A stretch of 64,000 nt of DNA. It comes from Bugulina stolonifera. Taxonomy: Eukaryota; Bryozoa; Gymnolaemata; Cheilostomatida; Bugulidae. Where the stretch lies: positions 8,680,001 to 8,744,000 of the forward strand of contig OW285187.1 in assembly GCA_935421135.1 (NCBI GenBank), read 5' to 3'. The notes beneath the pieces were generated by a model. It saw nothing but the letters and a program-made list of their open reading frames with translations, was not told the DNA's origin and searched no databases. Positions 12,433 to 23,100 of this stretch are shown in pieces (the first letter of the stretch is position 1; each line of letters starts with the position of its first letter). Position numbers and translations under genes: made by a program.

Positions 12433-13548
12433 ATGGAGCAAGTGGCAAATAAAATATATCAGTTCTCAATGTTGGGTGATAATAAGCATATACTGCATAT
12501 CCCAACTTTTAGTGATGCTGTCAATAGTAGCAAGGAAAATAGCTACATATTTTTCAAAGAGAGATTTCATCTAGTAATGAGCGCATTACAAATAGACCCT
12601 GTACAGCAGGCAAAAATCCTCCCTATATTTTTAGCTGAATTTCCTTTAAACATAGTACAAAGTAGTAATGTAGCAGATATCCATGAGGGCTTCCAACTAC
12701 TAGACAGCATCTTCCTACCTATAAACAAGTTGAGTGTCAGGAATAAATACTTCCCTGGCATGAAAACTATAAGGCAGCAAGCTGGAGAACCTATATCTGA
12801 GTTCTTGAGCAGAGTACTCGACTTGTTCAAAGGTACTGACTTCCCCCAATATTTTATTGACCAGTTAGTTTTAGACACGCTAAGTCTAGGGCTATTAGAG
12901 TCATTTTTAAACTCATTCTGGGTGGACTACATGTTGTCAACAGACAACTGCACTGTAGTCGGTGCGTACCAATTTCTGAGAAACCTAGAAAATGCCAGAG
13001 AGCAACTCAGAAAACGCGGCCAGCCTGATCTGACAACCAGTGAGGTGAAAGTGCCACAAACACCAATGAGGAAAAGAAGACGTCGCAATAGACGCAAGAG
13101 GACTACCAGTGGCCAACCACAAAGGAGTGCCTTAACAAATGAAACAGATTGTACTGTACCTGCAACTGCGAGAGAAACCGCCAACAGCTCTACAACTGAA
13201 GCTTTGACAACTAACTCACAGTTAATACTAAATGCAGAACCAGTCACCGAGGTAAAACTTACTAGTGCGTCAACTAACACTGACCTTGACATTGTTCCAG
13301 TAGATAATACTGCGGTTAACACTCAACCTGAGCTGGAAATACCTGTAGCTACTGAGAAATTTAGGACAGACAACAGTACCGCTCTAGACCTCACAATCTG
13401 TATTTTTGGAAACAAAGTGGAACAGACCAAGCCGTCACTCAAAGACCTGCGAAATAACAGGTACAGAGTCCACACACAAACCAAAAATAACTCAGACAGC
13501 GCCGACCTCGACTCAGATCAAGGTTACCACAGCGACTGTACTCTTTAA
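12433..13548 (+). CDS. Gag-like protein of the LTR retrotransposon
   Basis: An intact 371-codon frame with ATG in good context (GCCATGG). Residues 35-190 are mostly helical in character, with aromatic and leucine spacing like retrotransposon capsid domains (FFKERFHLVMSALQ near the start, ISEFLSRVLDLFKG near 121-134). Residues 213-223 form a dense basic cluster (RKRRRRNRRKR) that could bind RNA or act as a nuclear signal. No CCHC zinc knuckle is present. The C-terminal 140 residues are Thr/Asn/Glu-rich and look disordered. Its position just after the 5' LTR supports a gag role: packaging element RNA into particles. No pol frame follows. An intact frame in an otherwise empty element suggests that Gag itself is under selection or that insertion was recent. 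Confidence 0.75.
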   Translation: MEQVANKIYQFSMLGDNKHILHIPTFSDAVNSSKENSYIFFKERFHLVMSALQIDPVQQAKILPIFLAEFPLNIVQSSNVADIHEGFQLLDSIFLPINKLSVRNKYFPGMKTIRQQAGEPISEFLSRVLDLFKGTDFPQYFIDQLVLDTLSLGLLESFLNSFWVDYMLSTDNCTVVGAYQFLRNLENAREQLRKRGQPDLTTSEVKVPQTPMRKRRRRNRRKRTTSGQPQRSALTNETDCTVPATARETANSSTTEALTTNSQLILNAEPVTEVKLTSASTNTDLDIVPVDNTAVNTQPELEIPVATEKFRTDNSTALDLTICIFGNKVEQTKPSLKDLRNNRYRVHTQTKNNSDSADLDSDQGYHSDCTL

Positions 13549-16500
13549 GTCAGACACGCATCTGACATATACACACCATATAGGAATAGTATGAGAGTGT
13601 AAGAAATATGAATTATTATTCTATGTAAATGGAATATTATTATATACAGTAAAAGTACATGACTTTGTGAATGGGTTATAGTACTATTTAGGGCAGTTTT
13701 GTATTCCTGTTGGCTAGACTAACACTAACAATTTTCTGCTGCTACTAACCAAGTAGCTGACAGAAATATAATATAGTAAGACCTTGTAGAGTAGATGACA
13801 ACTTCAATTGTAGTAGTCCATGTACATAGACTCCAATGAAGTGTCCATTCCAAGAGTCCTATATAACAGCATAGAGCTGTACAAATTCTCTTTACCTAGG
13901 AGAAATAACATGTAAATCTGTCCAGTAACAAGTATATGCAACTCCATCGAGTTAGCACAATTGTAGGCTAGGGTCCTACACATAAAAGGGATATCACTGA
14001 GATAATAAAGGGAGGTTAACATAAACCTTTTTTTTATAGCCTGAAATCTAGATTAACATAATTCTAGAATAATTAAGCTAGCTAAGAAGTTCTTATGGAC
14101 TAGCGTTGCTAAGCAACACTCAAAACGGCATTAAAAAATGTCTTTTAATCTGCTCTAACAAAGAGAGAGACATCATTTCTAAAGGGAAATAGTTTTTGCT
14201 ACAAAACGTCAACTCGAAGGCGTGTAGCTCAATTTATGGATGGTTAAAACATACCATACTAGTAGGCCTCAGCAACAAGGAGTAAATCTCTATACATTTT
14301 GAATGGAGTGTAGCACAGCACAAGCGGGCACACCCATTTATTTTCTTCAGAGCTCAAAGCCTGGAATGAATAAGGCTATAAGCCATTTAGTGTGACACAC
14401 AATGAGCATAATATTTTGTTATGGAAATGGCATACTGTTGGGGTTGTGCTCTCCCTAAAAATCAACAGTTTGACCACCTGGCAATTATCTGTATAGGCCT
14501 AATGCTATCTGTAGTCAAGGAACAAAAACTTGGGATGGCTATAAACAACTTTTTGATTGGAGTGTAGCACTGCACAAGCTTGGCACACCCATCTACTTTC
14601 CACAGAGCTAATGCCTGGGAAAAAATAAGGCTATGTGAAACCAAAACACAAGTCAAACCAAACTATGGGCCCCATGTCTAGACTCAGAGATCTCTGACAC
14701 CTGGTGTATAAACAAATCTACTGGCCAAACCAACAACCCAACTGGGTTGTGACAGAAAAAGTGGAACTAACACTACAACTATCTGACTGACTGTACAGTA
14801 CATACACGTACAATGTATCTTGAATACAATGATACCCTGAGTGAATGAAAGTGTGAAAATGTGTGTTGAGAGTATTACCTAAATAGGCAGTACAAGGTGA
14901 AAATATCACCATCTATTATACATGTATATCATGTTGTAAACGCGCAGCTGAACAGCGCTAAGCAGAGCCAACCAGCGCCAAGCAAACGCATAGCACTTAA
15001 CATATTATATCTGGGAATATTTATGGAGTACAGCAGTAATAATTAGGAATACTTTATGTAGTATTCTATATGTAATATAACTATGTAAATTATATATCTA
15101 TCGTCAAGTAACTAAGTAGTATAATTAGTACGTAGATACTAAAGTAACCGCTGAACGATATCGATGTCCGTCACCCACACATACATGAGCGGGTTCGAAT
15201 GGATCAATATTTACGACAACTAGACCGAATGTGGTGGTGGTGAAATACCCTCTACTAACCACTAACATAATATATACACAGGTGCCTAATAGGTACAAAG
15301 TGTTAAGTGAAGTATTGGAAGATATATAGGTACAGTAGATGTGAATCTACAATATACAATTATGCATATACATGTATGTGCATGATAACTAATGACCTTT
15401 AGCCAGACAGGAACTCACATGTGAGGAATCCAATAGGGTCATCAAAGAAACACAGAAATACAGCTGGATAGATGTACAGCTGGAGACGAACACAATCAAG
15501 ACACAGTATACAGTGCTGGTAACGTATAACTGGTAATGTACAAATACATGAAAAGATCTTATGGCAGTAGTATGGACGCATGACGTCCAACCCAAACTCC
15601 CCCCCCCCCCCAAGTCCTAGTTTAAAACTGTGATTGGTATTTGTTTTCTGGGACACCCAGAAATGTGCATGTCTGCATGTAGTATAGTTGCAGCAAATGT
15701 ATTGGTGCCAACCAGTTGAATGGAGGAGCATTAGCAAAGAAAAGCCATGAAGACAGTACCCTGTAGCATACAAGACAAAAAGTGGGTCAACTCAAAGAAG
15801 AGCAGCTGGTAATGTATTGCTGCGCATTGTGCAGGCATCAAGGAGAATGCTATAAATCATCATAAAATATCTATCAAACAGTGAATCAGGGATGAGTAAT
15901 TGAAGGTCTGAATACTGATAGGTTTCATGGAGACGTCAATGTAATTAATAGGCAATATCATGTCATTTCATATCATAGGCTACATAGCTGTTCGGTTAGG
16001 ATTAAATGTCAGTGCAGTGTTAATTGGAAACTAGAGCTGCATACAATGGGTGATTAACTGAGCATTAGCATATCTTAAGATGCTTAAAAAGGAATATAAT
16101 AACTAGTTGGTAGACAGGCAAATCAGCCAACAGCTGGCCTTAGATCAAGGTTAGATTAACATTCTTAGGCAAGCATATATTAACAAGAGAATATTTTATG
16201 TACCCTGAGAAATAGTAGCTGACCCAGTTTATAACCGATAGCAGTAGGCAGAGCATGGTACCCCTATAATGGTACTAGCTGTTTAGACCACACAAATTAT
16301 GTACACGTGTATATGCAATAGCTGCACAGTATAATGATAGAATAATATTATAGTAACACATTGCATATGTATTATAGTAGAGTAATAAATCTGGTGAAGG
16401 GTAGTAGATAGTCATTCAATGTCATACACCTGTCAGTATACAAGGCATAGGTAGTACTAGCCTAATAACCGTACAAACAAGATGGGAAGAAAATAGATCC

Positions 16501-16567
16501 ACTAAAAGTATCTGCTCGTTAAAAGCGTGACTGATATGTGGACATATCCTTCTGTATTCGGGCAGGA
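13549..16567 (+). other. Non-coding interior of the LTR element
   Basis: About 3 kb with no pol-like frame. It contains two diverged direct repeats (14304-14380 and 14558-14635), a short GC-richer stretch with repeated AGCGC-AAGC words near 14940-14990, and a C-run at 15599-15610. The region may carry packaging signals or be leftover from pol loss. Confidence 0.6.
14304..14635 (+). repeat. Direct repeats inside the LTR element
   Basis: 14304-14380 and 14558-14635 both read TGGAGTGTAGCAC-GCACAAG, then GGCACACCCAT, CAGAGCT, GCCTGG and ATAAGGCTAT, at roughly 80% identity by eye. Similarity extends upstream to TAGGCCT at 14262 and 14493. This is an old internal duplication of about 230 bp spacing. 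Confidence 0.65.
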
Positions 16568-17302
16568 TGTTGCATATAAATAGTGACAATTAGTATATTT
16601 AAGAGTTGTCCACTCTTGCGCACTTGAGAGAATGTAACTCCTCACTACAACTGATTGGCTGACTGTAGATAGGACAGGTATATATAGGAGAGGAGTACCT
16701 ACACAGTAGAGTAGTCTCAGTAGAGAGATAGATAGACAGATACCTAGAGTAGACTGTGAAAATGAGGCATGGAGAGACAGCAGTATAGACTGTCGACATA
16801 CCTGTAGATAAGTCACACAGTGACAAGAGTGGACGACTACATAGACGTTACACATATATATTATACAAATGTATAAGCTAGTAGAAAACACGAAAATGGA
16901 AGAAAAACTACAAAATAGAAAACCAAATAAAAACCAATAAAACACTAAAACCAAAAACACTAAAAACTAAACTAAACTACAATAGTGTGGAGCGTGTGGA
17001 GTGTAGGTGGATCGTAGGCTACCCAGTAACTCATATCAATGCGTACTAAGGAGTAAGGATATATGCGGAACAACTATCTCGTTGTAGACCTTGGAATAGA
17101 GTCGACACCGCCACATCCTAGACCACAGAACCAGAACCTACGCCACACAGCTTACTACATTGGAGATCAAGGTGCTGACAAAAGGACCTACAGACAGCGT
17201 ACTACTACTACATACTGCGTACAGCTGGTGAGTCCTAAGTACTTTGGCTCCAATTAAATGTTATAACTGACAATACCAAAACCCCCAATTTTAGTTATAA
17301 CA
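16568..17302 (+). repeat. 3' LTR
   Basis: 735 bp, the same length as the 5' LTR. The one difference I noticed is TACTGCGTAC here versus TACTACGTAC in the 5' copy. It is followed immediately by the TATG target duplication. Confidence 0.92.
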
Positions 17303-20150
17303 TATGGACAAAATCTATATTTATTGCTGTTATAAATTCGCTTCATTCAGACTATATTATAATAAAATAGTAATTACTATACAATAATAATATTAGTTTA
17401 GTTTCCGCTAATACAATATACAGTGAGTTTAATTATATAAGTGCAAATTTAAACAAAAAAGGTATAAATATGAACAACTCAACTACGATTGCTATTTTAT
17501 ATCTATAATTATCAGTATTACACTAACTATTTACTTTTACTTTTAGTGAAACCAGGAAGCTTCCTTGGTGAAATAAATTATAGTCATAGTGTCGTAGTAT
17601 GAAATGATTGATTATGAAGTGTGATTGATCATGGTGAACAATCAAATTCAACTTACAGAAGATCATATCGAAGTATAAGCAAATAACATATAAACAAATT
17701 ATAGTGCTTTAATGGTTGCTTAAAATTTCAATTATGAATGTCATATTATAAAAGAAACCTCAAGCAAATCTCTTTTGCAGTGTGAATGTGAATTTGAAGA
17801 TTCAGAGCGATGGAAAATCCCAAGCGGATGTACTACTTGATCGGGTAAATCCTTGGCGATGTTAACATAGCGTTCCAAGGCGACAGCAAGCTGTGTTCGC
17901 CAAATAGGAATACCAAACCAATATGCCCCAATATGACTCTTTAATGATGAATTCAATGAAAGAGGCAATTTCGTCACTCACAGCTGCAAAGCGTCTCGTT
18001 GCCATCCAAGTTGAAACTGAGCAAGAAAAGAATGTCGTTTCATTTTTATTTAGTTTTAGAAATTCTAGTAAAATACTGGTGTGTTTTTTTAGTATGAGCA
18101 TTTAAAGCATATGTAGTATATTAAAAAACCGACATGCAACTAACAGTAATCACCTGTCGTTGTATATGGTCTCACATGAAGCAATTCCTTTTGTTTGAAG
18201 GAGAATTTTATTTTTAATTTTGATTTTTTTTTCTTTTTAGTTAATTATCATTATGATTATAGTTTTTTGTTTTATAATTATGCAGTAATAATAACAATTG
18301 TAATATATAAATATGATATAATCTACCCAAAATTAATACCATCAATATAATAATTATCATGATGAGTATTATAATTATTATTTATAGTTATTTAATAATT
18401 TATATTATATTAAGGTTTACATATTTAATTATCATTTGTTATGAATTGATATCATTAAATTTATATCCATTTATATAAATTGAGTTTCATGATGATGATG
18501 ATTTTAGAAAAGTGGTGCTGCTCAGCTGCAGTACTTGTAACAAGATAATCGTACATGTTGTACTTGCTAGCCTGCTACAAAAAATACATGGTTGGTCATG
18601 GCACATCATAAGCTACACACGACCATCTAGTGCAATATTAGTGGCGCCTAATACATGGATCAGATTTCAATCAGGTTGGTTGGTTGATATCAATATTGTC
18701 AAGTCGGATCTGTGAACAACAACTGCGAAGGTTGCCACCCACCTGGTAAGTAAATGCAAGCCAACTTTATACTCTTGAACAGAGTACTAGTCGGCTTTGG
18801 TGCATCTGATCTTTACAGGAGCCTACTGAACATTCAAAATAGTTGATAAAATATAAAAATGACATAAGATTTAATGCAATGTAATATAGGTAATATTAAG
18901 TGTAAATAAGTGATGATGTAATTCATATCGATATTATAATAGTCCACAAGGTAGTTGGAGTACATGTTATTAAGTCAGGTAAATATAAATGTTGATATTC
19001 GTCTAAGAAGACCAACCTCCGCAGTTGTTGTTCACAGATCCGACTTGACAATATTGATCCCAACCAACCAACCTGGTTCAAATCTGATCCATTTATTAGG
19101 CGCCACTAACATTGCACTAGATGCTCCGAGTATTTAGTCAGAGTGCATTTTGTGTTTTTGCAAACCAAAATCAGACTGAATTAAGCAGGAAAAATTGGGC
19201 TCTTTCTACAGTCAAATCTACCCTACCTCTTGTCCAACTAGGCAGTCATTCATGAATAAAGCCTAAAACATTAAAATTAGTACAGCAGATCTTTGACCAA
19301 TATATAATTGACAAGTAATATAGCACAAAAAATAAACGCTTTATAACAAATGTATGAGATATGACAGGTTTAGTCCTTAGGTTGAACCTCTTATAATGAT
19401 ATAGTATAACAAAATTTTGACATTACTAAAAGAATACATCAACCATACACGGGTAAGCTAGTTGGCACAAGGTAACTGCAATAATACAGGTAGGTGCAAG
19501 CGTAATATATAAAAAGTAATAGTTCTATAGTTAATTTTTATGTCTATTGCAGTTAGTGTTTGGGGTATCCTCAGCCTGACCACGTTTTTTTTAGCTACAT
19601 GAGGAGTGCCTGGTCGCTACGGTATCAATATCTGTAGCAATCATTTTACTAATTGCAGTCAATCATAGCATCTTGGGCTAGCTAAACGTTAATCTGTATT
19701 ATCATAAATATTCACAGTATTACCATGAGGGGATCATCTGAGAGTTGGTTGAATTACCTTTTCATATTTTCCTGTCAAATAGGGCCTCTGCTTTAGATAG
19801 TGTAGACCAGTATGAGAGAACGGTTTTATATATAATATGATGGTTAAAAGACTAGTATATTAATGAGAGAGATTTGGCCCTGAGTTTATTATATTGAAGT
19901 ATAAGAGCAATCGTGCAGTTATAGATTTGACAACACAACTGGCCCGTGATAGAATATGCTTCTCAGCTAAAATTACAAATATCAATTGAATGGTGTCGGA
20001 TCACTTGCCAGTACATAGAAAGTGGATAATCCGCCTAACACATCGATATCCAATGTGGTTCCATGGACATGCACTCACACACACAGTTAGAGACCGATGT
20101 TTATGTTTTTGTTACAGATTATGTATTTCACTCTGAAATAGTAATAAATT
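17303..20150. other. Intergenic region with a foldback element
   Basis: Very AT-rich between 18180 and 18500. Apart from the inverted-repeat element at 18624-19123 no gene is supported. Two overlapping short minus-strand frames at 17741-18101 share no splice logic and match no family that I recognise. Confidence 0.45.
18624..19123. mobile_element. Foldback / MITE-like inverted-repeat element
   Basis: The arms 18624-18734 and 19013-19123 are about 111 bp each and roughly 90% complementary. Shared words include CATCTAGTGCAAT, GTGGCGCCTAATA, CAATATTGTCAAGTCGG and TGTGAACAACAACTGCG. They are separated by 278 bp. There is no coding capacity, so this is either a non-autonomous DNA transposon with long inverted repeats or a simple inverted duplication. 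I could not define a convincing target duplication. Confidence 0.7.
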
Positions 20151-23100
20151 ATGTTCAAGAAAGGATTTAAAGCACTAAAGTCTTTGGGTAAAAAAACATC
20201 CAAGAAAAAAGACAAAGGAGATGGTGATACTACCTCACAAGCAGAAGAGGAGGGGGAGGGTGCAGCAGGCCTTTCTCAAGGTGAGTACAGCATAGATTAC
20301 TGGTTATGCTAAATAATATCTTAATGTCCACTTGAAAAGAATGTGAATGTAGTCTTTACTGCAATACAAAACTAAGAAGTATTGTTGGACATGTATAGTA
20401 CCATTTCATATTCATATGTTATCAACATATAACTGAAATATCTCTGTAGTATAGTCAGTAGCAAGTCAGATTTAGGATAACTTCAAGTCTTTGTCTTTTT
20501 ATTTTGAATAATTATTTTGCTGTCTATTTTCTAAAATCTCCAGGAGCTAGGGCTAGAAGCACTACACCACAGCCTCGTTTAACTGGCATTGCAGCAAAGG
20601 TGGGTAAGTCTCCCCGTTCAGCTGCTAATCAAGGAGCTCCTTCCCAGCCTCCCTCATACTCAGCACTTGATGCTCAGAAACAACTACCTCAAGGGAGATT
20701 ATCTGCCTCCACCAGTCAGACTTCCCTATCAAAAGGGGCGACCTCTGACCAACCCGCAGTCTCACGGGAGAAATCAGCTGAAGGTGAGGTGGCATTCCGT
20801 ACTCTTTGGTGTATCGTATTAAATTGTGTGCCGTTTGTTCGTTGGTAATAGTAGTTTTACATTACATACGGGTCTATTCACAGTAACTATTGTGTAATGT
20901 ATTTAACTCCCTTTATCCACGATATACAGGTGGTATTGTTTAATGGTATTTCTATTATTCTATAAAACCTAGATAAACAATTCAAAAATTTTTCACTTGA
21001 ATTTCATATAAACAATAGGTGCAATGTAAACAACGGCTCACACATTGTTTTTACACTTTAGTGTCGGCTGTTGCTTTATACTCACTCAGATCATGATAAT
21101 CAATGAGCATCTATTCACTGATTGAATGCTTATATAGTTGTACTCTGTGTACATGTACTAAATCTATGCTTACTGTATGCTTGCCTACTACATCTCCACT
21201 GTCACACTGTGCTCTCATAACTGTGACACCTTTATCCATCTAAAATGTATGTCAAAACGACAGGTTTCATGCAAAATGACCTCAAAATTAAGTTATACTA
21301 GAGCCATGGAAATATTCAGGGAGCATTCAGCTAGTTCTATTTTCCAAACTATTGTTGACATACATTGCAGACATATACTTGTAGTAGCTTTGGAAGCCAA
21401 AATGATGTAGTGGATTATGTTTCGTACCATCTATATGTACATGGCATATTATAGACCTTAAGGTTCGAAACCCAGTTATGGACGGGTTATTCTCTCAGTT
21501 ATGGAAACAAAATTTATTGTAGCTCATAAGTAAATCCCTACATACGATTGTAAAATGTACTGTGAAGGGTATATGGCCGACATTTAATCCATAGACAAAT
21601 GTTCTATAATTATGTACATGTCTGTTAATTGTTACTGCAGAGAGTGTTCTAGCAATGTTACAAGATTTAAAAGCCGCAAAGGAAGCTGAAAAGAGACAAG
21701 ATCCTAAACCAGTGAGTGTATACTTCCTATAACTCCATAGACATGCTCATTTATATTACAGATGTTATCTATTATATTACACACATAATCATTTTACAGA
21801 AATTTTTCATTTCACATTTCGCGTGTTTTCGTAGACCACGCCATTGGTTAGAATTTCATAACGCGTGAAATTAGAGTTGGGCACATACACGTCCATGTAC
21901 ACGTCCATGTATATACATGGACGTGTACATGCATCAGTAGACTTTAGATATATAATTTTGCTAAACATATTATTCTTGAATGTTTAGTTTAGTAAGTTTA
22001 GGTCGTCCATACTAAGTGACACAGATCCTTGGCCGGAGGAGGATAATTCCTCCTTCTCCTCCCTTTTCTCACCTCCTGATGTAAAGGTAACGTGCTCAAC
22101 CTGCTTCTCTCTCTGTCTTACCTGAGCTCTAGCCTTCGTTCTAAACATATGCATGTTGATATACTGTCATGGGTTGGGATCTACGGCTTCTATGTCTGCT
22201 AATACATGTATTATGGATGTAAAATAGCATGTTCATGTTTAGATACGTTACATACATGTGTAGATAATGTTATAGAGGTAGTACTTCGTTAGATAGGTGG
22301 TGCATGACCTCAAGATATTGCATGTCATTGTTATAGTCAGAGGGTTGAAGGGAAAAGTTGTTTTAGTGAAAAGAATTTTGAATCCAAGGATTAGAGTTGA
22401 GTGCCAGATTTTGCAATATTTTTACTGTTCTATCATATTTATGAGAAATAGTGCACCTTATACTTTCTTTGATGCACTACATTACAAATGTACGGAAAGC
22501 TGTTTCACCAATATTGCTGTCAAATGGCTATCTATTTGCTTGATTGCTTGTTGATATACCTGGTGATGGGCTTGCCTAAGGTGAAGGGACTGAACTACTT
22601 ATGAGCTTTATCTGTCTCCCCTTAATAAATTTCTCTCTAGAAATTGTATTTGACTGCTTACAGAACAAGGCTGTCGCATCATGCCAAAAATATTTACATG
22701 TATATGCTGTATGAAGGTAAGCCTAGCTAAAGTATGTAAGTTTCAAGACAGAATAGAAAGTAAACCTCTATGGAAGGTTAGTTGTTCTTACAGTATCTGT
22801 TCTCTCTCTGTGTTGTAGGATTTAGCGCAGTCTGACAGCAGTGAGGGGGAGGATGACGAAGATGACTCATCCAGTGAGAGTGAGCTCACCTTTCAGAAGA
22901 AGGTAAGTATAATAGTAAAGCTTTGAATGTTATGTACATTAACTCTCTCCCAAGCAGATGTCCACTCTGTACCTTTAATATGAAGGAAGTAGAGAGTAGT
23001 CATTGAATTTAGTGTAAAAGCACTTGGCTTGGGCTGTCTGAAGGCACTCATTTAGTAAAGCTTTCCTTCAGATATCAATTATGTGTTTACAACTGTTTAC

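Larger units (their letters stand above)
11582..17306 (+). mobile_element. Complete gag-only (non-autonomous) LTR retrotransposon
   Basis: The element itself is 11586-17302. Two 735-bp direct repeats that begin TG and end CA bound it, and both outer flanks carry TATG (11582-11585 and 17303-17306), a 4-bp target-site duplication. Between the LTRs is one gag-like frame (12433-13548), followed by about 3 kb with no reverse transcriptase, integrase or protease reading frame on either strand. It must therefore rely on enzymes supplied by another element. A primer-binding-site candidate starts at 12324, three bases after the 5' LTR. No strong polypurine tract abuts the 3' LTR; only GGGCAGGA is present. 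I found one base difference between the LTRs (A at about 12235 versus G at about 17217), which points to a recent insertion. Confidence 0.9.

Noticed and set aside
12927..13322. 131-codon minus-strand frame opposite gag
   Set aside because: Shadow of the gag frame. Its Val/Leu/Ser bias mirrors Thr/Asn/Glu codons on the other strand.
15399..15773. 124-codon minus-strand frame inside the LTR element
   Set aside because: Cys/His/Tyr-rich chance frame broken by a poly-C run. No resemblance to pol domains.
17741..18101. Two overlapping minus-strand frames that might be a frameshifted pseudogene
   Set aside because: WRTQLAVALERYVNIAKDL has a faint GPCR TM3 look, but no flanking TM segments follow. 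Too short to call.
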